Shown here: piece after piece, positions 53,784 through 61,573 of the stretch
How positions within the stretch are numbered: position 1 is the stretch's first letter
Layout of the letters: every line of letters begins with the position of its first letter
NCBI RefSeq assembly: GCF_016522075.1
Contig: NZ_JAEHFW010000001.1
Span: 1,922,001-1,986,000 of the forward strand
DNA: 64,000 nucleotides
Source of the DNA: Mucilaginibacter segetis
Lineage (GTDB): Bacteria > Bacteroidota > Bacteroidia > Sphingobacteriales > Sphingobacteriaceae
Reading direction: 5' to 3'
Made by a program: the position numbers and the translations under genes
The notes under the pieces: model-generated
What the model was told of the DNA's origin: nothing
What the model saw: the letters and a program-made list of their open reading frames with translations, nothing else
The model's database searches: none

Positions 53784-54686
53784 ATGCTTAAAATTGCTTT
53801 CGATGATATTTATGTACACTCCTTACCAGCAGGACACCGTTTTCCGATGGTTAAATATGAATTAATATCCGCCCAATTATTACATGAAGGCATAATAGGA
53901 AACGACAGTATTTATTCTCCCGGTCTTTTAGATGAAGACATTATCTTACTCACACATCAAAAAAGCTATTGGGAACAATTGCGTAACCTTACACTTTCTC
54001 CAAAAGACCAACGCAGAACAGGCTTTCCTTTATCATCTCGCTTGGTAGAACGCGAGATACGTATTGCTCGAGGCACAATTGACGGTTGCCATTACGCTTT
54101 TGAATATGGCATAGCTTTTAATGTTGCCGGAGGAACTCACCACGCAGGGAGTAACTGGGGTGAGGGGTTTTGTTTACTGAACGATCAGGCAATAGCTGCT
54201 AATTATTTATTAACTAATGAATTATCTACATCTATTTTAATAATTGATTTAGATGTACATCAGGGTAATGGCACCGCGGAAATATTTAGTAATGAATCCA
54301 GGGTATTCACTTTTTCCATGCATGGCGATAAGAATTTCCCATTTCATAAAGAAAAATCAGACAAGGATATTCCTTTAGATAATGGAGTTGGAGACGAGGA
54401 ATACCTTTTACTCTTAAGAGATAATTTACCGGAAATAATAGACCAACATCAGCCGGATTTTATATTCTATCTTGCCGGGGTAGATGTTTTGGCTACAGAT
54501 AAATTAGGAAAACTTGCCTTAACAAAAAGTGGATGCGAAGCCAGAGACAGGTTTGTATTTGAGCAATGTAAATCAAGAAACATACCTGTTCAAGTAAGTA
54601 TGGGTGGTGGATATAGCCCCAATATTAAAGACATTGTTGACGCACACTGTAATACATATCGAACAGCGAATGACATTTTCTTTTAA
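53784..54686 (+). CDS. histone-deacetylase-family amidohydrolase, co-transcribed with kynU
   Basis: A 300-residue HDAC/acetylpolyamine amidohydrolase-like enzyme. The catalytic His pair is in GGTHHAGSNWGEG, zinc ligands in LIIDLDVHQGNG and in AGVDVLATDKLG, and the catalytic Tyr is likely in SMGGGYSPN. All essential residues are visible, so it should be active. The ATG at 53784 comes 10 bases after the kynU stop; the frame extends further upstream but overlaps kynU. A role on a kynurenine-pathway amide (for example formyl-kynurenine) is an open guess. Convergent with the MATE gene, stop codons sharing TTAA. Confidence 0.88.
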   Translation: MLKIAFDDIYVHSLPAGHRFPMVKYELISAQLLHEGIIGNDSIYSPGLLDEDIILLTHQKSYWEQLRNLTLSPKDQRRTGFPLSSRLVEREIRIARGTIDGCHYAFEYGIAFNVAGGTHHAGSNWGEGFCLLNDQAIAANYLLTNELSTSILIIDLDVHQGNGTAEIFSNESRVFTFSMHGDKNFPFHKEKSDKDIPLDNGVGDEEYLLLLRDNLPEIIDQHQPDFIFYLAGVDVLATDKLGKLALTKSGCEARDRFVFEQCKSRNIPVQVSMGGGYSPNIKDIVDAHCNTYRTANDIFF

Positions 54687-56050
54687 TCGGCAATAATCTG
54701 AAGATGGTTTCTTTTGCTGATCAACTGAAACCGAATAAACAATAAAACTGACGCGGACATTAACCCGCAAACTAATCCGTACCATACACCAGCAACACCC
54801 AGCCCTGTGTGTATACCCAATATATAACCAATGGGTAACCCAATTACCCAATAAGAGATAAAGGTGATAAGCGTGGGAATATTTACATCGCCCATGCCAC
54901 GTAACACACCAAGTCCTACAACCTGTGTTCCATCAAATAATTGAAATAGTGCAGCTACTATAAGTAACTGTTTTGCAATGCTTATAACATTTTTATCTGA
55001 AGTATAAATATATGGCAACCAATGATTAAACAGCGTGAAAATAATAGCCGTAAAACACATAAAAACAATAACAATATGATAATTGGAGATAGCGGATAAT
55101 CGTAACTTTTTATGATCACTGTTACCGAAATAGTTACCTGAACGTATTGCAGCAGCGGTAGATATACCGCTTGCCATCATGTAAGTAATAGCGGCCAAAC
55201 TAATTGCTACCTGGTGGGCGGCTTGTTCAACCATGCCAATGGTACCTATCAAAATAGCGGCACCACCAAAGGCGCTCACCTCAAAGGTGTATTGCATTGC
55301 CACCGGCGCACCAATCTTTAAAAGTTGTAGCCCACGTAAACGGTCTATATTTTTTACCGAAAAATCTTTCAAATACGTTTTAAATATGGGTGAACGGAAA
55401 ACATAAACAGCCATTACAATTGCCATTACGCACCGGTCTATTAAGGTGCTATAGCCAACTCCGCGTATACCCATTGGTGTAACTCCAAACAGGCCCTTTA
55501 CAAATATTATCCCCAGGCAAATATTAAGCACATTTCCCCATATGGAGATCTGCATTGCTTGTTTAGTAAATCCTAAACCCTCAGCAAATTGCTTAAATGT
55601 GTTAAATACCAGCAGAGGTATAAGAGAAAGGCTCAGCAAAAACATATAAGGCTTCGCTTGTTGGACCACCAATGGCGACTGATGCAAACTGTCTATAAAA
55701 AATAGCACCCCGAAATATAATGCCGCAAACAGCACTACACCGCAAACAAGATTAATAAACAAACTATTGGAAAGTAATCGTCCGCATTCTGAAAAGTTAT
55801 TACGCCCGTTATTCTGTGCTATTAAAGGTGTGATGCCATAACTTACCCCCAAGCCAATTACCAGCGGAATTAAAAATATGCTGTTAACTAACGATACGGC
55901 TGCAAGGTCTGTTGTTCCGGCAAAATGACCAATGATAACAGAATCTGAAGTTTGCACAAGGGTATGACCCAATTGTGAAATAACCACAGGTATGGCCAGC
56001 TTTAAACTATCCTTATAGTAAAAATGATATTTATTATAAACGGCTTTCAT
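54683..56050 (-). CDS. MATE-family efflux transporter
   Basis: Inner-membrane Na or H antiporter of 455 residues with 12 transmembrane segments; NorM-like. Characteristic parts: SLKLAIPVVISQLGHTLVQT at TM1, GFTKQAMQISIWGNVLNICL, and LGVLRGMGDVNIPTLITFIS with the second repeat. It exports drugs or flavin-like/organic cations; the substrate is unknown. The frame opens at a TTG (56068), but ATG 56050 is preferred; a perfect minus-strand -7 element (TACTTTTG, 56073-56066) covers the TTG. Monocistronic. Confidence 0.92.
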   Translation of the reverse strand: MKAVYNKYHFYYKDSLKLAIPVVISQLGHTLVQTSDSVIIGHFAGTTDLAAVSLVNSIFLIPLVIGLGVSYGITPLIAQNNGRNNFSECGRLLSNSLFINLVCGVVLFAALYFGVLFFIDSLHQSPLVVQQAKPYMFLLSLSLIPLLVFNTFKQFAEGLGFTKQAMQISIWGNVLNICLGIIFVKGLFGVTPMGIRGVGYSTLIDRCVMAIVMAVYVFRSPIFKTYLKDFSVKNIDRLRGLQLLKIGAPVAMQYTFEVSAFGGAAILIGTIGMVEQAAHQVAISLAAITYMMASGISTAAAIRSGNYFGNSDHKKLRLSAISNYHIVIVFMCFTAIIFTLFNHWLPYIYTSDKNVISIAKQLLIVAALFQLFDGTQVVGLGVLRGMGDVNIPTLITFISYWVIGLPIGYILGIHTGLGVAGVWYGLVCGLMSASVLLFIRFQLISKRNHLQIIAD

Positions 56051-56101
56051 AATTTTGCGGGGAGGCAAAAGTAATGATTATAGCCTATATTGGCGGTGAA
56101 A

Positions 56102-56725
56102 TTAAGAAGCTGTGTAAAACTCTTCCTTTTCAGTTGTATGTACTCTTATTACTCCAGTTAATACCAGATTAACTAATATGCGCTGTGCACGACGGCGACC
56201 AATATTCAGCAAATCGCAAAACTGCTTAACGGTAATACGTTCACTTTTATCCAGATGCTCCAAAAGGGCTTTTTCTTTGGAAGAATATTCTATCAAAACG
56301 CCATCCTTACTATTCGATTGCTTTAAAACTTCTACTACAATTTTACTGGCTAATACACTCTTGTCTTTAATACGGATATATACCCACCATTTACCATCTT
56401 CGGCAAGTGCATAATGTGGCTTATCTTCACTTTCAGGTATATCTACCACCAACACCAGTTTATCATCATAATAAATCTCTTCAAATTTTGGCTCAAGGGC
56501 TGGCCTTGTAAAAAAATGAGCCGCTTTAGTTATCATAAACCTTTCTTCATCTTCAGATTTCACCCCCTTTATACTTCCATCATCAGCTACACCAATTAAT
56601 AATCTGCCCCCAACGTTATTGGCAAACGAAACCATGGTTTTGGCAATCTTTTCGCAACTGGTAATCGTTTTTTTAAAATCGAGTGATACGCCCTCGCCTT
56701 CGAAAATCTGTCTCTTTAAATTCAT
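56102..56725 (-). CDS. AlbA_2 (Schlafen-like DNA-binding) domain protein
   Basis: A 207-residue protein. The N-terminal ~110 residues are an AlbA_2 (AAA-4/Schlafen) domain: EGVSLDFKKTITSCEKIAKT, MVSFANNVGGRLLIGVADDG and VDIPESEDKPHYALAEDGKW. The C-terminal ~60 residues form a winged helix-like end (SERITVKQFCDLLNIGRRRA). It lacks the larger ATPase part found in many relatives, so it is the short form. Start at ATG 56725 avoids overlap with the GNAT gene. It is downstream of GNAT and the DUF4442 gene, a three-gene minus-strand unit. Confidence 0.85.
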   Translation of the reverse strand: MNLKRQIFEGEGVSLDFKKTITSCEKIAKTMVSFANNVGGRLLIGVADDGSIKGVKSEDEERFMITKAAHFFTRPALEPKFEEIYYDDKLVLVVDIPESEDKPHYALAEDGKWWVYIRIKDKSVLASKIVVEVLKQSNSKDGVLIEYSSKEKALLEHLDKSERITVKQFCDLLNIGRRRAQRILVNLVLTGVIRVHTTEKEEFYTAS

Positions 56726-56736
56726 TATACTGTCCT

Positions 56737-57192
56737 TTATTTCGAAATATAGGGTGTAAATATCTGCATCCACCTGTCAGGATTATTGATCTGCGTAAAC
56801 CCAAACTGTGCATATAAATTATGTGCATCAGCAGTTGCTAACGACCACCTCCGAAGCCCCTGTAAGTGTGGATGTGCTAAAATAGTTTGCATTAACCATT
56901 TTGACAAGCCAATTCCACGATAAGGGGGTAAAATAAAAACATCGCACAAATAACCGAACGTTGCCTGGTCGCTCACAACTCTTGCAAAGCCCACCTGTTC
57001 AGTATTTTTATAAACACCAAAACACATAGAATTTAAAATCGCAGTTCTCAATTTTTCTTCGGGGATGCCTTTAGCCCAGTATGATTGATTATCCAAATAA
57101 TTATATATAGCATTAAAATCAAGCAGGCTTTTATCCGTTGATATGATAAAGCCCTTTTTCAAGAAAGCATCGTCATTTATAAAAATAGTCAT
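56737..57192 (-). CDS. GNAT-family N-acetyltransferase
   Basis: A 151-residue acetyltransferase with the acetyl-CoA site LPPYRGIGLSKWLMQTIL and the end block ATADAHNLYAQFGFTQI. The N-terminal strands GFARVVSDQATFGYLCDVFI are standard for GNAT. The start overlaps the DUF4442 stop by one base (TGATG), so translation is coupled. Substrate unknown. The AlbA_2 gene follows 11 bases downstream. Confidence 0.88.
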   Translation of the reverse strand: MTIFINDDAFLKKGFIISTDKSLLDFNAIYNYLDNQSYWAKGIPEEKLRTAILNSMCFGVYKNTEQVGFARVVSDQATFGYLCDVFILPPYRGIGLSKWLMQTILAHPHLQGLRRWSLATADAHNLYAQFGFTQINNPDRWMQIFTPYISK

Positions 57193-57677
57193 CAATTAAT
57201 TGATTTTTCTGTAAAATCCATATCGCGTAAATAAACCTCGTTTAATAAAGAGGCACAAATATCTCCCTGATCATTATATACCTCAATTTGAAATGTGTTT
57301 TCATACTTACCCATTGTTTTTAACGCTTTATCAGCATATGCAATGTCCATCTCAGTGATAATTATGTCAAAAAAAAGATCAGATAATGCCGGTTTTAAAA
57401 AATTTATCCGAGCAGATTTTGACCATATTTTTAATTTCCTCTTTTTACCTGCGTTAAATATCTGGTGAAATAATACCGGATAAAAGGGATCTACCGCGGC
57501 AAAAATAGTTCCGCCAAAAATTGATCCGTTATAATTTTTATTTAATATACTTTTTTTGATCTTCACTGTTGTACCAGTAAAATCTTTTTTAAAACGGATA
57601 ACCCAGATCCGCTGAAACAAAAGGGGAGGGTAGAGGCGCATAGCCCACTTTAACATGTTTGCTGATACAACCATCAT
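57192..57677 (-). CDS. DUF4442/hotdog-fold thioesterase-like protein
   Basis: A 161-residue hotdog-fold protein of the DUF4442/YiiD C-terminal type. Diagnostic parts are the N-terminal ANMLKWAMRLYPPLLFQRIW and the SILNKNYNGSIFGGTIFAAV block, where the fold places its substrate pocket. It may act on acyl-CoA or acyl-carrier thioesters, but no catalytic residues can be named. First gene of a unit with GNAT and AlbA_2. Confidence 0.82.
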   Translation of the reverse strand: MMVVSANMLKWAMRLYPPLLFQRIWVIRFKKDFTGTTVKIKKSILNKNYNGSIFGGTIFAAVDPFYPVLFHQIFNAGKKRKLKIWSKSARINFLKPALSDLFFDIIITEMDIAYADKALKTMGKYENTFQIEVYNDQGDICASLLNEVYLRDMDFTEKSIN

Positions 57678-57855
57678 CGTTAAATATCCGAAAAAAACTC
57701 TTAATAAAACCGTTTATAAAACGTATTGAAATAATTTTATTTAACCAAGAATGAATAAAATATCATTTATAGAAATTTCATAAAACATCTTATAAAATAA
57801 ATAGTTAGTTTATAGTTAGTTAATCATAAAAAATCACTTTAAAAATCACACACCT

Positions 57856-58065
57856 ATGAAAAAGCACATTTTAAGTTTTGCATTGGCTACGGCAATTATT
57901 GGTACAATATTTACGGGTTGCAGCTCTGAAAAAAGTACAGGTAGTTCAGATACCACCATGACTGATTCTACGGCGACCATGTCAACAACTGATAGCTCGG
58001 CAATGATGACCGATACTATGACTAATGATACCGTTAAAAGTGACACAACTCAACGAGTACCTTAA
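57856..58065 (+). CDS. small Ser/Thr/Asp/Met-rich lipoprotein
   Basis: A 69-residue predicted lipoprotein: signal peptide with lipobox-like FTGC (Cys22) and a mature part of 48 residues composed mostly of Ser, Thr, Asp and Met (TDSTATMSTTDSSAMMTDTM). This composition is typical of small outer-surface or periplasmic stress lipoproteins in Bacteroidetes, with no fold expected. Followed by a clear terminator and convergent with an SDR gene. The Met-rich tail could be an oxidation sink or metal binder, which is only a guess. Confidence 0.7.
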   Translation: MKKHILSFALATAIIGTIFTGCSSEKSTGSSDTTMTDSTATMSTTDSSAMMTDTMTNDTVKSDTTQRVP

Positions 58066-58082
58066 GTAATAACTAAATTGAT

Positions 58083-58111
58083 AACACCCCGGCATTTATA
58101 GCCGGGGTGTT
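58083..58111. terminator. bidirectional intrinsic terminator
   Basis: AACACCCCGGC (58083-58093) pairs perfectly with GCCGGGGTGTT (58101-58111), 7-base loop, then TATTTT. It lies between the small lipoprotein and the convergent SDR gene and serves both strands. Confidence 0.92.
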
Positions 58112-58115
58112 TATT

Positions 58116-58910
58116 TTAAAAAGCAGTTTTAATTACACCGCCATCAACTCTTAAGGTGGCGCCGTTAGTTGCAGAAGATAACGGACTGCATAAATAAGTT
58201 ACCATATTTGCTATCTCCGCAGGATCTATAAATCTTTTAATTATAGATGTACCTCTCATATCATTAAAAAAGTCCGTTTCCATCTCATCTATTGTTTTAT
58301 TATTATCCGCCGCAAGTGATTTAATAAAATCACCCACGCCTTCGGAAAATGTAGGACCTGGTAAAACAGTGTTTACAGTAACTTCACTGCCAACTGTCAG
58401 TTCTGCAAGTCCACGGGCGACAGCTATCTGCGCGGTTTTGGTCATCCCGTAATGGATCATTTCAGCGGGTATCTGGTAAGCCGACTCGCTGGAAATAAAA
58501 ATTATACGTCCCCAATTTTTCGCTCTCATTCTATCAAAATAAGCTCTTGATAACCGGACACCGCTCAATACATTTACCTCAAAAAACCTGAGCCAATCAT
58601 CATCGGTGATGTTGGCAAATTCCTTTGGTTCAAAAATCCCAACATTATTAACCAATATATCTATTTCCGGTAGTTGATCTATTAAATGGTTAATGTCATC
58701 AACTTTGCTAAAGTCAGCAGATAATCCATATATATTTTGATTTCCAGTTTCTGCTTTTAGATTCCCAACAGCTTCATTTACACGGGCATCTGTTCGGCCA
58801 TTTATATAAACATTTGTATTTTCAATTGCCAATGCGCGTGCTATGGCATATCCAATTCCTGCAGTTGATCCTGTGACCAATGCTGTTTTATTTTTCAATT
58901 GTAATTCCAT
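58116..58910 (-). CDS. short-chain dehydrogenase/reductase (SDR)
   Basis: Classical SDR of 264 residues. NAD(P)-binding TGSTAGIGYAIARAL, the NNVG motif (LVNNVGIFEPK) and the catalytic YGMTK in MIHYGMTKTAQIAVARG (Tyr and Lys) are present, with the preceding Ser in ISSESAYQ. The substrate is unknown; SDRs of this kind act on sugars, steroids, fatty acids or acyl carriers. Monocistronic. The convergent gene is a small lipoprotein. Confidence 0.9.
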   Translation of the reverse strand: MELQLKNKTALVTGSTAGIGYAIARALAIENTNVYINGRTDARVNEAVGNLKAETGNQNIYGLSADFSKVDDINHLIDQLPEIDILVNNVGIFEPKEFANITDDDWLRFFEVNVLSGVRLSRAYFDRMRAKNWGRIIFISSESAYQIPAEMIHYGMTKTAQIAVARGLAELTVGSEVTVNTVLPGPTFSEGVGDFIKSLAADNNKTIDEMETDFFNDMRGTSIIKRFIDPAEIANMVTYLCSPLSSATNGATLRVDGGVIKTAF

Positions 58911-59056
58911 CGTATTATATGATTTGTTAATATGATAAACAAGTATAAGTATCTATAAGCCTTGAAAATATTATTTGTACAATTATGGTATAAACTTGAC
59001 AACTTATATCTATTTATAAATTCTCATAATTAACATTATGTTAAGTTATAATACAT

Positions 59057-59086
59057 AATAAAACCCACATTGTTGTGGGTTTTATT
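59057..59086 (-). terminator. intrinsic terminator after the TPR protein gene
   Basis: ATAAAACCCACA (59058-59069) pairs with TGTGGGTTTTAT (59074-59085), 4-base loop, perfect 12-bp stem (an outer A-T pair adds one more). It lies just past the stop of the minus-strand TPR gene at 59099. Confidence 0.85.
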
Positions 59087-59098
59087 ACTCTATAGCTC

Positions 59099-60352
59099 CT
59101 ATTTTTGGTTAAGTTCGTCTATTTGCTTTTTAATTTTAGCAACATTTGCAGAATCTTGTTTACCACTGTAATAGGTCATTAAATTAGTTAAAGCATCAAT
59201 TGATTTTGGATTTAATTCAACAGCTTTTAATAAATATGGCTTTGCCAAATCAAACTGTACATTAGCTTTTGCAATTGCAGCTTCGTACTCCTTTTGTTTA
59301 TTAGCTGGTAATTTTACCGCTGCGTTATAAATCTCGATAGCGGGTGCAATTACCACATAACCCATATTTAAATTAGCCTCAAAATAGTCCGGATCTATTG
59401 CTAGTGCTTTTTTGTACATTTCAGCTGCTTTTGCAAAATTCTCCGTCTTTATTTGGTCTAATTTTGTTTTGTCAGCAGGAGTCTTTGCATCCTTTAATTG
59501 TTTCACTGCATCATCTGCTGTTTGTGAATACACTAAACCAGCATAATAATAAAGAGACTTGTTTTGCGGATCATTATTTATAGCACTTAAAATTTTATTA
59601 AGCACCTCTTTTTGTTTACCACTTTGTAAACTAATTTCAATTTCTTTTTTTCTTAATTTGCTGCTTGAAGGAAATTTAGTCAAACCTTGAGTTATCGCAT
59701 TTAACGCTCCGGTAGTATCTTTGTTAAATAAATATGCTGATGACATTTCATCATAAATAGTTTCACGGTCAGAATAATCAGTATTCACCAAGTTTTTATA
59801 ATTATCTATTGCGGCGGCATAGTTGCCAGCATTATACGCTGATAACCCGGTGTATAGTAAAGCCGTGGTATCATTAGGTGCAACTGAACGGTAAAAATCA
59901 AATGCTTTATAAGCACCATCATAATTTCCTGCTTTATATTGTGCTACACCTTCTTTGATCTTATTATTTGCAAGTGCACGGTAAGCATTATCTACAACAC
60001 CCTTGTATTCCCCCTTTTCATCTAATTCTTTAGCTTTTTTAAGAGCCTCCTGTGCTGTATTAAAGTATTGTGCCGATGTATTTGCAATAGTATCATTTTC
60101 GGCATAAGCTGAATAAACAGCACCTTTTAAGGCATATGTTTGTGCTAATTGAGCAGTTTTATCATTTGCTGCTGCTTTATCAATAGCCTCTTTAGCTTTT
60201 TCAAGGCTTGGTACTGCTAAAGCTTTTTGAGCATCCTTAAATGCCAGATATTTATCATATTCTGCTTGCGCGGTGCTCAACTCCTTTTTTTGTGCAAAAG
60301 TAGTTGCCGTTATAAGGCCTAAAAGACCAACCATCAAAATTTTGATTTTCAT
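59099..60352 (-). CDS. exported TPR-repeat protein
   Basis: A 417-residue protein with a signal peptide (cleavage near TFAQ, residue 21) and repeated 34-residue TPR helices, for example YAGLSAYNAGNYAAAIDNYK-type units and AAEMYKKALAIDPDYFEANL. It probably stays in the periplasm or outer-membrane lumen as a scaffold. It is a clear paralogue of the next gene upstream (60461) in layout. It lies 108 bases after that gene and last in a series after gyrA. Function unknown. Confidence 0.85.
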   Translation of the reverse strand: MKIKILMVGLLGLITATTFAQKKELSTAQAEYDKYLAFKDAQKALAVPSLEKAKEAIDKAAANDKTAQLAQTYALKGAVYSAYAENDTIANTSAQYFNTAQEALKKAKELDEKGEYKGVVDNAYRALANNKIKEGVAQYKAGNYDGAYKAFDFYRSVAPNDTTALLYTGLSAYNAGNYAAAIDNYKNLVNTDYSDRETIYDEMSSAYLFNKDTTGALNAITQGLTKFPSSSKLRKKEIEISLQSGKQKEVLNKILSAINNDPQNKSLYYYAGLVYSQTADDAVKQLKDAKTPADKTKLDQIKTENFAKAAEMYKKALAIDPDYFEANLNMGYVVIAPAIEIYNAAVKLPANKQKEYEAAIAKANVQFDLAKPYLLKAVELNPKSIDALTNLMTYYSGKQDSANVAKIKKQIDELNQK

Positions 60353-60460
60353 TTGAATAATTATTTGTTTATAGTTTGATTATAGTGTGTAATATTATGG
60401 TAACGTAATATGTAATATAAAAGTAAATTATTAATAATAAATAAAATAAAACCCTATTGA

Positions 60461-61570
60461 TTAGTGAGTTAAATTATCAATTTTATCATTTATTCGTTCC
60501 AATTGGTTGGTATTGCCGCTCTTGGCATACGCTAATTGCAATAACTCTAAGCAGTTTTTTTCATTTGGTGTCATTTCACTTGCTTTTTCAAGCCACAAAA
60601 TTGCGCTTGTTAAATATTTATCAGCATCCTTCTTTTTAATTGTACTTAATTTAAAATATAATAAACCTAAATTAAATACAGGCTCATAAGCTGACCCATC
60701 TAACTCTATAGCTCTTAAATATAATGATTCCGCCTTATCATACTGTCCCAAATGGTCATAACAGTTAGCAGCTACAAAAGAAACTCCGGCATTATTAGGA
60801 TTATTATCCAATAATGGTACAATCAGTTTTTCTAACGATTTATAATCTCTTTTGTTGTTGTAAATATTAGCTTCGTCCTGTAGTAACTGTTTATTACCTG
60901 GAACAATACTTCTGCCCTTTTTTATTATTTGAAGTGCTTTTGCTGTATCACCTAATGATTTATAAATATTTGAAGCTGTTTCAAAGTACTCTGTTTTTGT
61001 ACTGTCGGTATTTATCAGGTTTGAATAATATTTCGCTGCATCCTCAAGGTTACCCAGTTTATTATTGGCGTAAGCAATATAAACATTAACTGGTTTAAAG
61101 GAGGGTGAATATTTTTTTGCACTTTGAAATGCTTCCACTGCTTTTTTAAATTCGCCGCTGTTAGTATACTTAAAGCCTTGGCGTATGTAAACGTTTGTTA
61201 AACTACGGCGAGAATAATCCAATTCAGGCTGATAATTGAACGCTTTTTTCCTTTCAGATAATTCATCAAGTAACTTTGCTGTTTTATCCAGAAAATCATC
61301 AGGCTGTTTAAGCTGATTTAAGGAATCGGTGTATAGTATGCTTGAATTAACAATTAAGCGATAGATATTTTTCTCCATATCAGTAGAGTCTGAATGGGTA
61401 ACTATTAAACTATCGGCTGATTTTTTGGCTTTGCTTAGATATTTCAGGTCATTGTTTTTTTTATAAAAAGCAAGGTTGTTTACTACACTCTTTAAAGCTT
61501 CTGATTGCCCAAAAGCGATGGATGTAGTAAACAACGCTAAAATCAATAACCCGATCTTACGGTTTTGCAT
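60461..61570 (-). CDS. exported TPR-repeat protein downstream of gyrA
   Basis: A 369-residue protein with a signal peptide (ATG at 61570; cleavage near AFGQ, residue 22) and TPR helices such as AEAFQSAKKYSP-type units and NPNNAGVSFVAANCYDHLGQ. Its start codon comes 3 bases after the gyrA stop, so it is translated from the gyrA mRNA. Together with the following gene it forms a tandem of exported TPR proteins. Why these would be coupled to DNA gyrase is not evident. Confidence 0.85.
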   Translation of the reverse strand: MQNRKIGLLILALFTTSIAFGQSEALKSVVNNLAFYKKNNDLKYLSKAKKSADSLIVTHSDSTDMEKNIYRLIVNSSILYTDSLNQLKQPDDFLDKTAKLLDELSERKKAFNYQPELDYSRRSLTNVYIRQGFKYTNSGEFKKAVEAFQSAKKYSPSFKPVNVYIAYANNKLGNLEDAAKYYSNLINTDSTKTEYFETASNIYKSLGDTAKALQIIKKGRSIVPGNKQLLQDEANIYNNKRDYKSLEKLIVPLLDNNPNNAGVSFVAANCYDHLGQYDKAESLYLRAIELDGSAYEPVFNLGLLYFKLSTIKKKDADKYLTSAILWLEKASEMTPNEKNCLELLQLAYAKSGNTNQLERINDKIDNLTH

Positions 61571-61573
61571 CAA

